Assembly: GCA_018697195.1 (NCBI GenBank)
Contig: CM031858.1
Location: 77,867,927 to 77,931,926 of the forward strand
Reading direction: 5' to 3'
DNA: 64,000 nucleotides
Source: Certhia americana
Taxonomy: Eukaryota; Chordata; Aves; Passeriformes; Certhiidae
The first letter of the stretch is position 1. Each line of letters starts with the position of its first letter. The translations under genes and the position numbers were made by a program. Shown here piece after piece: positions 52,796-64,000 of this stretch. Below the pieces are notes generated by a model, which saw nothing but the letters and a program-made list of their open reading frames with translations, was not told the DNA's origin and made no database searches.

Positions 52796-53730
52796 GAATA
52801 GAATCATAAAGTCATAGAATTATTTAGATTGGAAAAAAACTTTGAGATCAAGTCAAGTTTAACCTAATACTACCAAGTCCCCCTCTAAACCATGTCCCTA
52901 AGTGCTACATCTACAAGTCTTTTTAATACCTCCGGGAATGGTGACTCTACCACCACTGTAGACAGCCTGTTCCAATGTTGGGCAAACCTTTTGGTGATAA
53001 ATTTTTTTTCTTAATATCCAATCTAAACCTTACCTGGCATGACTTGCAGTCATTTTCTCTTGTTCTATCACTTATTATGTGGGTGAAGAAACCAACAACC
53101 AACCTCACTGCAGCCTCCTTCCAGGCACTTGTAGATAGAAAGAAGGACCCCTCTGAGCCTCCTTTACTCCATGCTAAACAATCCCAGCTCTTTCAGCCAC
53201 TCCTCACAAGGTTTGTGTCCCAAACCCTTCACCAGCTTCACTGTCCTCCTCTGAGGACATTCCAACACCTCAATGTCATTCTTGCAGGGAGTGGCCCAGA
53301 ACTGGGCACAGGATTTGAGGTGTGCCCTCAGCAGTGCTGAGCACAGTTGGACAATCCCTGCCCTGGCCCTGCTGACCACACTGTTGCTGATATAGGCCAG
53401 GATGCCCTTGGCCTTCTTGGCCATCTGGGCACACTCTGGTTCATGTTCAGTTGCTGCTGACCAACACCCTCAAGTCCTTTTCTGCTGGGCAGCTTTCCAG
53501 ACACTCTTCAAACTTGCAGCGTTTCATGTTCCTATTGTGACAGGACCCTGCACTTGGCCTTATTGAACCTCATACAACGGGCCTCAGCCCATTGATCCAG
53601 CCTGTCCAGATCTAGAGCCCTTCCCACCCTCCAGCAGATCTCATTCAGCCTGGAGCTGTCCGCAGAATGACTGAGGTTGCACTTGATTCCCTCATCCAGA
53701 TCATCAGTAGAGATATTAAAAAGGACAGGT
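52796..53730 (-). mobile_element. CR1 LINE 3' fragment, about 0.9 kb
   Basis: The plus strand starts AGAATCATAAAGTCATAGAATT, the reversed CR1 terminal repeat in two copies, followed by TAGATTGGAAAAAAAC. Further landmarks include CCACTGTAGACAGCCTGTTC and GCAGTGCTGAGCACAGTTGG. On the minus strand the frame 53424-53164 keeps recognisable ORF2 C-terminal motifs ([34 protein letters not shown]). The copy ends near 53730 in the region just past the RT catalytic box. It is inactive. Confidence 0.93.
53164..53424 (-). pseudogene. CR1 ORF2 C-terminal remnant
   Basis: An 87-codon frame matches the C-terminal part of CR1 ORF2 downstream of the reverse-transcriptase core. The RT catalytic residues and endonuclease are absent, so it has no enzymatic role. 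It is the best-preserved coding stretch of this CR1 copy. Confidence 0.85.
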
Positions 53731-56700
53731 TAGGAGTTGCTATTAATTTTATATTATTATTCTTTTATATATTTCAATGTAACTTTTTCCCTGGACAAAA
53801 TTAAAAAAAACAGCAATTTGATTACAAATAATTGTTGGTTATTTATAATATTTCAAAAGCGATAGGAATTTTTGCAGTGGGTATTTTTTTAATTAAGTTT
53901 AGTTTGCTAAAAGATATTTGTTTTAACAGGCTGTTGAAATGGGCGTTTATTGAAGAACATTAGAAAAGAATATTTTTAACTGCTTTGAGGAGATTATCCG
54001 CACAGTCTTGGGTGACCTTTGTGTAATAACCACTTCATGACTATAAAAAATGAGCAGAGAATACATAGAAGTCATGTTCCTAAGCACAAGGAATACAAAT
54101 CCCCCCAAATTGATCTGACCCCTCCAAGTTCACCAGGACAGAAGAAACTGCACACATTCCCCTCATGTCTGTCCACAGTGAAGGCTGAATTATGCAATCA
54201 GATAGGAGACAATGCAGTACCCCACTAATAATAAAGCAGAAGCACTGCATGGGAATAGGAGGAATATTGGTGGAGAAGAAAATAACCAAAACCAAATGGA
54301 AAATGACAGTGATTTAGGAAGGAAACTTGAGTGCTCCAGAACTGTTTTGCACAATGTAAGTTTGCTATTTGACAAGCTCAGTGCCTTGGCACATAACAAG
54401 AAAAAATGAGAAGGAATTTCTATTATTAGTGCTTAATCTACTCCTCAAGAGTGCGTCAAATAGTGTATTTCATAGCTGTAACAAGATAAAATCAGGCTTC
54501 TTAGACCTCTCATCATGACCAGTAGCTGGAATTATATGTTGTTGTTCAGATAAGTTGCAATAAAACAAGCCATTCTTACTATTTGAATCCTCACTTGAAT
54601 GTTTCAGAAGTCAGACAGAACTCAGGTTTAGAGTAGCTGTAATCATTGTGACAAATCATAAGTTAATCCTAGAAAGGTAACAGACAATCTGTGGACATTT
54701 TACTGTAATTTTTTTTCTATGGTCAGTAATAGGACTCTTAAGACAACCAGATAATACTTCCTACATGTGTCACAATGCTGTTAAGATTGAAGCCTTAATT
54801 AACTTCTTATTAAATTTTATTCTTGAGAAATGTCAATTTTTTTGTGGACTTCTTGTAGGGCATCTATTGCAAAGAGCAGCTACAATATGAAAAATACCGT
54901 CTGCCTAAAAACTGAGATAAATTCTACCAAGTGACAGGTTCTGCAGCTAAAACTGATCATCTCACCAGCCTAACTATACAGAACTTTGATCTTTCAACTC
55001 TTCCATTAAATAAAAACAAGCTTCTTTTTAGAGCAACACAGGACTATTTACTGTAGGTCAGATATTGTTTGTGGAAGACAGTTGCACAGAAGCCAACAAG
55101 ACTGCACAGACCACTTCATCCTCCATAAACATAAAAAAGAAGCAACAAAGCTAGTGCACTCTCTGAAGCTTGCTGCCACTGCACAGTCCTGCTCTGTGCC
55201 TCTTGGCCAGAGGAAGGAGAAATGTCTTTTGTGACTCCATACTAGTGGCAGAAGCACTTGCAAGAAGCAGACAGGAAGGCAGACAGTTTAACTGACATCC
55301 CCGAGCAGACAAATATTAGTTAAGCAAAGCACCAGCAGTACAAAAAGTACTAAAACAACACCCAGTACGGCAGCAGGCTGAAGTTTAGGCACAGGTGTCT
55401 AGTCTTCGACTTTGTACACCTTCCTTACTTGTTCTTACAGAAATATATTTTAGTCCTCTTCTCTAGTTCATTTGTTTTAAAGTAATAATCAACAACAGCC
55501 AAGTTACTTAACTATCAATTACAAAGAACAAAACAAAACACCTTCCCCAGAATTTTAAACAAGAATAACTAAGGTTTGGGGATGAGTTTTCTCAATGAGA
55601 GAAAAACAACGAACACTTTAATGCAATTGATCAATAAACATATTAAATTAATGACAATTACACTGAACCTTTGCAAAGTTTAGTACAGGTATCCCAGGTG
55701 AAACAAATGGAACAGCTGTTTAATTGAAAATGAAATTAATGAGAAATAATTCCCTTTTCCTCGAAAGCACAAGACTCTATTGTTAACATTGTTAACGTGT
55801 TATTATGAGTCATTATCTTGAGAAAAAAGAGAGATGAAAAGGATTTTTTTCTTTACGAAAAACGACTTGTACTTTATCACATCAGTGTAATACATTAGGT
55901 GTGTCACTATTTATCTTGTACTACAATAAACAAGTTCCATATATTTTCAGGCTTCAGTGAATTTTGCTGGCATGCTGTATCAAGAAGTTATTTCAGAAAA
56001 ATCATTCTGGCTTTCCTCCATTTCTAGAATGCTCCTTATGACTCATTTTTTATGCTCACAGTTAAGCTGGGTTTCATGGGTGCTTGGAATGTTTTGAGGG
56101 CAAATCCTGCTAAGGGCAGACTAACCACAGTAAGGGTAGAGGAAGAGAAATCAGATGAAATCAAATAAAGCTGGATAAAAAATTGCTGCCTGTGCAGCCA
56201 CAGCAGCAGCTTTCACTGCTTTTTGCCATCTTTTTGCAAATTAAGATATGTTAATGCAAACTCCCACTGAAGTATTCTCTCAGCTGCAGGAGGCTAAATT
56301 CACATGTGCAAACAGGCAGAGTTAGTTTGACCCTGGGGAGGCAAAATTTCAAAACTTTTCTCACTCAGTTATGGTCAGTTTTATGCTGACAGCCAAGGGC
56401 AATGTTTTCCAAACTATTTCCACCTGCTTTCCAAACCACACCCTGCCATGCAGCTCTCAGGTCTCCCCTTTCCCTCCCAGCCACTCACAGGATTATTGTG
56501 TTCCATCTCTCCTTGCAGAAGTAACATAAAAAAGCATTTTTGCATTTATTTTTAGTTGTTTTGCTTTCTCAGCAGATAGAAGCCTGCTATCATTTTGAGG
56601 AATACTTTGGGGTTTTCTACATTACGTAGCAAACCCTACTGCAGGGGACCTTGTGTTTGGACCAAGTGAACTAAAACTGAGATTAGGTGCAGTATTTCAA

Positions 56701-58296
56701 TACTGCTGGCATAATTTTGCCACGAGGCACTTAACCTTGCTGAAAAGACAGAGTTTGTGTTTATCTGTTTGCACATAAGCTGTCCACATGTTATGTTGTT
56801 TTGGCAACACGGTGATTAACTAAAACATATAGATGTCTAGTTTTCTATAACCTCCTACAGCTGTGGATAGGGCTGAGGAGATATGTTGATGGTCTAGGGA
56901 AAATGTCATGACATCTAAATGCATAACTTCTAGAGAAATTTATTCTGTATTTTTAAAAATGAATAGAGATGTAACAAGTTCAATAAGAGTAGAAACTTAG
57001 CTGGAAATTCAGAGCAAATAATTTTAATTTTATCCTTACAGTCTTTCAAGAGACATCATGAAGAGTGCTGTGTATTTTGTCTCTGAAGAAAGAGACTAAA
57101 TGAGACTGTTCCCTTTACAGTGGTCAGTTCCTATGAATGACCCGTTAGATTGTCTGTAGGATTACTCTGTAGCACTTAAGCTGGAGGAACAAGAGAGAAG
57201 CTGCTAATAGTCTCAAAAATAATAAAGGAATGCAAACACTTCCTCTATGCATGATAATAGGTGTGCAGCTTACACGACTTTAACTGTAGGACTGATGAAA
57301 CTTCAGATATAACCACAGGTGTAATCTGGGTGGGTCTGAGCCCTCCAAGGGAGAACAGCAATATTATAGGAGCTCACTTTGTGTCCTTGCCCCTCTGTTC
57401 ACTGGCCATAATCACCATCTGCTACAGGACATATCAAAATCAAAACCAGAGTCTTGTCCCAGGTGTTGTCTCACAATTCATTCTGCCTTTGTTTTTTTAG
57501 GGCTAGTTTCCAGGTGGCCTTACTCTATTGCAGGCAGTGCCAAATGACCCTTTTCTCTTACTGTGACATCTGTTTGTCAGGCAGCCAGTATCTGAATTCA
57601 GTATTTCCTGAAGAACCATGCTTTGGGGCTTATCAACAAGTCTGCAGGTGCTGTTTTTGATCAAGAAATGGGTCTGGACAGATAAGGCTCACAGTCAGTT
57701 GTCCTTGGTTCCCACTGCTTATCAACCAAATTTAAGCATCAGTCTCTGCCATAATACAAATGTTCCCTTGTTAAATGAAAGAAGAGGGCAGAGAGAACGG
57801 TGTATCTCATGCATACAGCAAATCCTGTGGTACCAGCACAGCTCCATGATGCTGTGCTATCTGGCTTCTAAATGCAAGGACTGGGATGCAAGCCCAAATT
57901 CACACAGCCCAAGCTTCAGTACTGTGTTTCCTCCTTAGCCAGATGCTTCTATGGATCCAGATCCAGACCATGGGCAACATGAGCTGTGGAACACAGAGGG
58001 GGAATATCAGCAGTATTTAAAGCCTCTGACAGTACTGTAATCAACTTTTTCAAAGCACTTTGGACCAGTGATTCACCTTGCAAGATTTCTTTATTTATCT
58101 TTATTTATTATCACCTTACAAAGTTTCTTTATTACTTGCACATAGCATAATCTCTTTTCTGTCACTACCAACTGAGATGTGTGCAAGTTCAGTAATTTTG
58201 GCTGGTCTTTTGAACATAGTGTTTCATATTAAATGTTCTGAGAGACACCTTTAATCTTTGAGCCCAAAATTAAAATAAAAAGTGAAAAACAGACAT

Positions 58297-58545
58297 TTAA
58301 ATCTCATGTTTGTGTAATTCACATGATTTTGTGTAATTCGTATGTGGTTTTGGAGTAATGTATAGTAAACCATAATGTGAAAACTGAGCATTAATTCCTG
58401 CAAACATTGTTGTAATACTCATTATTGCCATGTTGATTGCTGATTTCATCATCTCATTTTCCTGGGCTTCCAGCTGCATTGGATTCATTTGAATATCACC
58501 AAGAATTTGTGCTCGTAACACAGCAGGCCCTTTTGAACTGGGCAT
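58297..58545 (-). other. Unidentified 82-codon reading frame
   Basis: The frame starts with ATG just after an in-frame TGA and encodes an acidic-to-hydrophobic order: residues 1-25 with SSKGPAVLRAQ, an acidic helix-like stretch (QLEAQENEMM), then MAIMSITTMFAG, which could be the start of a membrane segment. The composition is more protein-like than most chance frames here. I do not recognise a family. It could be a fragment of a processed pseudogene, an exon of an unrecognised gene, or chance. Confidence 0.15.
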
Positions 58546-58620
58546 GGATCAGCTGCATTGCAAGAGTGAATGTGCTGCTTTTATTAGTATTTTAACATGG
58601 CATGCAACTGCTTCTCCTGG

Positions 58621-58644
58621 AAAACTACTGTGAAAACTACTGTG
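58621..58644. repeat. 12-bp perfect tandem duplication
   Basis: AAAACTACTGTG occurs twice in a row. Confidence 0.9.
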
Positions 58645-59960
58645 GTAAGCTGTGTATGGTCCAAAAATACCACTGAAACCCTGGAGATTAATTATATGTC
58701 CAGATTATGAGACTTTAACCTTTAGATACAGATATTTCAAAATCCTAGAAAAAATATTCAAAGACATGAATGGTCCTGAGAAGAGACTGGGGAATGGATT
58801 CAAAGTTCTCAGGAATGCTGAGAACTGAGAACTGAGAGTGGCTGAGGTCATGTTGTAATCATAGAATCTATAAAATATTGGTAAAATCAATAAAAAATCC
58901 CCAAACTGCTACATTAAAAACAATTCTGACTCTATAGTTACAGGCATGAGATGTACATGCTGCTTAACATGATCAGCACACCTCTTCAGAAGCTCTGAAA
59001 ATCAGTTCCCTGTAGTGGTTCTGCAGTTTCATGTGGTCTTCTCAGTCCTTGTCCAGTGATTCCAAAGAAACTTTTATCATTTTTCTGTTTCAAACATGTC
59101 ACAGGGTGCTTAAACTGTTTGAATAAATACAATAAAATTGGAAACAGTTAAAATAAAAAAAAATGGTGAAACCTCAATTCCATAAGTCATCCAACTGACC
59201 ATTCCAGAAAATACCATTTAAGAGATGTTTTTGAATGAATCTGAGTATTTGTTGCTAGGCAGGTTCTTTCTTTCCAAGGCAAGACTGATTGATTTTTTAT
59301 TTTAGTCTATTTTCTAGGTAAAAGCTACATTTGAAATATTATGCTCATCATTGTGCCTTAGGCTGTAAGGTACACTAAATATTATCCAAACAATAAAAAA
59401 CAATCAAGAGTCAGAGACCTGATAAGAAAATAGCAGAAAGAGAAGGACATTTTTACAGATCACACTACGCTATTGTAGTGTTAGAACTTTGAAAAACAGT
59501 ATTTGATCAAACAAAAAACTACAGCTGCAAAATAGAATGGTTGGGGTGGAGGGGAGATGAACACAGCTCAGAGCAGAACCCAGCCTATCGCAAATGCCAA
59601 GAAACCTTGCAGGACAAAACTCTGGTTAAGTTTAATAACATAAGATTGTGGTTGCAATCAAATTTTAAAGTAAACAGCTCAAGCTGTTATGAGAGAGAGG
59701 TTAGAAGACCATTTAACAGCACCATTGAAAGGGCTTGGTTAGGAGAATGAAATCATCTGCTATAATAAACAATAAGGATATGGAAATGTATGCATTTAAC
59801 AGTCCCATCTTCTGCCAGGAGGAGGTGCAGAGGCAGTGAGAGCACTGCTATGTCCATAATGCCTGCATCACCTAAGGAGTTTCTGAGGAATGTGACATAT
59901 GATACCTCCCAGCAGATTGTATATGAGGCATACAACTACCAATCCTTAAATTGCCTATTT

Positions 59961-59995
59961 TCTGGGATCAACACTGAGAAGGTGTTGATCCCAGA
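59961..59995. repeat. 14-bp perfect inverted repeat (hairpin)
   Basis: The arm TCTGGGATCAACAC (59961-59974) is exactly complementary to GTGTTGATCCCAGA (59982-59995), separated by a 7-base loop TGAGAAG. The stem does not extend further. It is too short for a typical microRNA precursor. It could be a relic of an inverted-repeat element or a structured RNA segment. Confidence 0.93.
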
Positions 59996-62866
59996 GCCTT
60001 TGCCTAAATTATCTACCTTGCCATGGCTAAGCAGATTGATTATTTCAGCCAGCATTCAGCTACAATATTATCTATTACTAAAATACGAATAAATTGGTGG
60101 AAGGAAAATTTTAATTTTTGTCTTGTGAAGGATACATTTCAAAGTTTAAAGCAGATTAAAAAATTTGTTGAAAACTGTACCAAGCAGTTAAACTACTCTG
60201 AATTAAATTAGAAAGACACTGAGCTTCTTGATATGTAGAAGCCACTAAATTTGTCATCCTGATTTATAACAGGACAGGAGACTAAAAAAAATAAAATTTT
60301 AATGGGGGGTAGTTTTTCTTGAGTGTTGCAGTAAAGACCCAGAGACTGAAATAATGTTGGAACTATAATGCCAAGGAGTGGACTGAAGCTTTTGACAGCA
60401 GACAGGTGTACTTCATGTGGATTTCAACTTTATTTATTGAGATATATATATTTACACATTCATACAGGTAGTTCATACTACCTGTTCATATTTTAAATGT
60501 CATTTTTATTCAATTGTCAAATTGTTCTATTAAGTCCAAGTAATTGTTGTATATAAAAAACATATGTACTTTAGGTATATAATTTTGTTTGTTGCCTTCA
60601 CCATTGTTGGTGGAATCCTGCTAAGCCCCCAGCACTGTCCAATGCCTGCAGCAGAAAATCAGGTAAGATCAAGGAGAGATCTGATGGGCTGACACTTGGG
60701 CTGCTGTTTGGCAATATTGGTAGCTGGACGAGTGACATGGCTTTGATAAGTAGAAGTTATTGACAGGCTGATGTTCTGCCTGTTGTGACAAGAGGCCCAT
60801 TGTCACATAGACTGCACATGTTGCATATTTTTGTCTCAGCCTCCCAGAGCTGGAAATCTCTCCTCTTTTCCTATTCTCAGCCACAGAAAGGAGCCATGAT
60901 GCCTAAGAAGACAAACACGCAAGTGATCAAGATGTGGCTAAATAAGATTGTTTGCTCCAGGTGTACAGAATCAAAACACCATCGTGTGTGGAGCATGATG
61001 GAGCACCACACAGGGCACAGCCTTTATGGGCTGCATTTGCAGAACTGTTACAGGTGTGTTACCTGAGTGCTGCAACACCCCTGAGGGGATGTCTGAAACT
61101 CTCCCCAGCCAAGGGTTTTGGCCACTCCAGGCTTTTTAAGCGTAAAAGATATTGGAAAAACAAAACAAAAGGGAGAACTTTGATGGTCCCTTGTCACAAA
61201 TTTCCTCTTTTCATGAAGTAATGAGACCTTCTCTCGTGTTATGAATCTCTTTTCCTACTGTTTCTCTCTTGCTGTCTCTCTAAGTCTGTAATTTCAGACG
61301 GCTCTCCACGTTCACAGCACAATGCCATCTACAGGTCACTGCCGACGCCAGGGGATTCTGCACATCCCTGCGAGTTCCATGTGTGTGACCTAAAATTCAT
61401 TTAAGATTACACCAGAATAAATAATATGCATTCGTGTACTCCACTACTACATACAAATAAATAAAAAATATTTGTAAATGGCCCATTGTGATTAAAAATT
61501 ATATGGGAAAGGGTGGAGAAAAATGCATTAGTTCACTTTTGTCACAGTCAGCCTAAGCAAGTCTCCTCCCATTTGTGCAATAAATATTTTCATTATAGAA
61601 ATACAATCAAAGAGAAAACTATAATTAATTCTGAACGTACATCTGGATCCACTTGGAAAAAGGGAAGAAAAGAACTTCTGGTGCAAAGATAGGCACCAGA
61701 TAGGTTTCTTAAAAGAAGCTATCCGTTTGATTTCATTGTCACTGTGGTAGCACCATATTCCAATGCGAAGGCCAGAAAAATCCAGCTCCCTCTGGGATAC
61801 GGAAGGGGCAGTGACCACAAGTCGTGCTGATGTGGATGCAGAGCTCAGGGATTTATCACTAGCCATTTCCAGTGGCCCTGCACTGTTGCAGTAGAGTCAC
61901 ATGCAGAGGTTCCATCTGCCTTTCCTTCCTGGAGTGAAGAGCTCCAGTATGGTTCTGCAATGTTAGAGACAATATTCTTGACAAGATATTTCTAGCTTCA
62001 ACGTTCAAGCTGTCAAGACTGTTGTCAGTTCAAAGCAGGCTCTCTCTCCTCTGAAGTCATTATATAACCATCAGTTTTGTTTTCCACATTTACCAGAAGC
62101 TGCCCACATGAAAACAATTCACTGGAGGATAGAGAAGGTAAAATACCAAGGCCTGGCTTTTATTTTTCATTCTTGCCTCTTCTCTTTCTTTCCTTACGTA
62201 TATATAGGTGACCAAGAAAGGACATTTATTGTTAGATGTATGATTATGTATCCTAACATCAAGCAGAGTAATGTAATAAAATTTTGATTCGGAACCAAGT
62301 AGAAAAAAGAGGGCCATAATTCAGAAGCAGAGTGAAACTTATTGATTAAAATATGCAAAAGCATTTAATCATACACATATTCGCAAGAAAGATATTGATG
62401 TTTATTTTAAAATTTCTCTTAATTTGTGATCATTTGGAAATATATTTGGCACTTCAAAAAAACACATTGTATAATAAACTCCTGCTCAAAAATTAAACAA
62501 ATCTAAGGCATTTTAATTATGTAGTTGAGATGGTGATGTGAATGTCCTGCCTATGCAGAGCTCTACTGATCTTCATTTTAAAAAGTGAGAGTTTATAGTG
62601 AGGGAAAGGTTAAACCCACAGCTTTGCATTAAATAATTTATATCTGCCTTAGCCCTTCAAGATCTCTATACATCAGAATTCACACAACCCCATATTAAAA
62701 CTTTGCAAGTGGAAGGATTCAAAATTATTCTGATCAATGCAAGCAAAAAAAAAGCTATAAGAGAAGATATTTCAGTTAAGCATTTGTGTTACTGACAAAA
62801 AGAAAAGGTAAAGATCCTTCAGTATGCTAAATGTCTTCAACCAACTGAAGCCAAATTTAAGCTTTT

Positions 62867-62922
62867 TTATACAGAGTCATATTATAATGATCATATTATA
62901 CAGAGTCATATTATAAATGATC
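62867..62922. repeat. Near-perfect 29-bp tandem duplication
   Basis: The unit beginning TTATACAGAGTCATATTATA occurs at 62867 and again at 62896. The copies differ by one extra A in the second. Confidence 0.93.
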
Positions 62923-63953
62923 TACAAGGAATTGTAGACCTTTAACACTCAGGGAATTCCAATCTCTGTAATAGAACAATAGAGATTTCATGTTAGGTTT
63001 TTCTTGTGTTATAATTCCCCAGGATGAAATATATATACAAAATTGAATAACATAAGGCCCTGTAAGATATTACAATGAGTCATCTCAAATGAGGGGTAAG
63101 GAAGCCTCTCACTGGGCTGCATGGCAGAGTCTGATAAAGCATGAAGCACATGAATTATCTTCCTAGCTAGGAACTGCAGCATACAGCACAGGATGTCTTA
63201 CACCAGATGTCACTGTATCATGCATGATGAATATCACATCTTCATTACAGACTTGCCCAGATAAAATCTGTATAAATAGTGTTGCAGCAAAAAGCATCAT
63301 CTAACATCCAGTAAATCTGTTTCCCTATTTTCTGATTAGCAAAGCAATTTTTTTCTAGAATCTAAGGGAACTGCTACCATCCTTTTTTTTCCCAGCTGTT
63401 CAACATATCATTGCTTTTTTAAAATGGGATGCAAACTAAAAATGAGAAGCTGGGTGTGTCAGGGTTATTTTTATTATGACTTAGAGAAATATAATTTTGT
63501 ATTGTCTTGCCCTATTCTCCCTTTCACAGGAGGAAAGACATACAGTTACACACATGAAAATGGACACATGTTCTTCATTTACAAAGGGCTTAATTTAGAC
63601 CTTGAGTATGCACAGAAATCCTCCCTGCAGCAAAGTGATGTCAGGCTGTGTGTACCCCTGCAGTATATGGAAATCCTGGTTGCCATGAGAACCAGACTGC
63701 TTCTTTGCTGAGGTTTCTGCACACTGCTAGGAAGACATGCCTCCATTTTGCCACATTGAAGCAGCTCAGCTGCAGGATGCTCAGCGCCAGGCTGGGTGGC
63801 CCTGACACTGCTACCCTCTGGCCAGTGGTCCTTAATTAAGTCCAGCTCTGCCACTGAAATGAATCTGTAAAAGTGTCAAATAATCAGGATTACATTTCTG
63901 AAGCAACATCCTTCCAAAATACATTTCTTTCCTCTTCTGCCTGCCACCCTGGA

Positions 63954-64000
63954 AAAATAAAATAAAATAAAATAAAATAAAATAAAATAAAATAAAATAA
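63954..64000. repeat. (ATAAA)n pentanucleotide microsatellite, open at right edge
   Basis: About nine pure pentanucleotide units run to the last base of the window, so the full length is unknown. It follows GGAAA and repeatedly contains AATAAA by composition only. Confidence 0.95.

Larger units (their letters stand above)
53731..64000. other. AT-rich unique DNA, no recognisable gene
   Basis: No exon, RNA gene or named element is recognisable. Three minor areas stand out: a somewhat more GC-rich block at about 57240-58030, an unusual minus-strand frame at 58297-58545, and a minus-strand frame at 61528-61866. A 14-bp-stem hairpin, small tandem repeats and a terminal microsatellite are listed separately. 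Confidence 0.5.

Noticed and set aside
58855..58890. AATCATAGAATC motif as another CR1 end
   Set aside because: No further CR1 tail sequence follows on either side.
1..64000. tRNA, rRNA, U6 or other RNA genes
   Set aside because: Looked for tRNA B-box-like GGTTCGAATCC and common small-RNA starts by eye on both strands and saw none. A covariance-model scan would be decisive.

Overview
The window looks like a gene-poor stretch of a bird nuclear genome. The basis is at least five decayed, 5'-truncated CR1 LINE copies whose 3' ends carry the ATTCTATG-like terminal repeat and the 'GGTTGGAAGGGACC'-like tail typical of avian CR1, plus solitary endogenous-retrovirus LTRs. Passerine is a guess from the LTR content. 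CR1 also occurs in crocodilians and turtles, so bird is likely but not certain. The sequence is AT-rich, I saw no CpG island, and no reading frame is convincingly a host exon.

Layout: 1-11211 is AT-rich unique sequence with homopolymer and AC-rich tracts and a 20-bp perfect palindrome. A 2.2-kb minus-strand CR1 with a broken reverse-transcriptase gene covers 11212-13400. Unique DNA follows to 26261, with an odd more GC-rich block at 15725-16630. A solo LTR with a 5-bp target duplication lies at 26267-26963. A probable minus-strand LTR covers about 29718-30340, and a CR1 piece follows at 30752-31668. Another minus-strand LTR, with TATA, CCAAT and poly(A) signals and a candidate 6-bp duplication, lies at 36916-37877. 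A possible retroposed RNA ending in A21 is at 39368-39596. Further CR1 pieces are at 41187-41976 (minus), 49918-50737 (plus) and 52796-53730 (minus). The last 10 kb is unique DNA with a 14-bp-stem hairpin, short tandem duplications and an ATAAA-type microsatellite that runs into the right edge.

Nothing here works together as a pathway or operon. The window is best read as intergenic DNA or the inside of a very large intron, colonised by retroelements that are now inactive. I found no credible new biological system. The most useful observations are the LTR boundaries, the hairpin and palindromes, the retrocopy candidate and a few unexplained reading frames.
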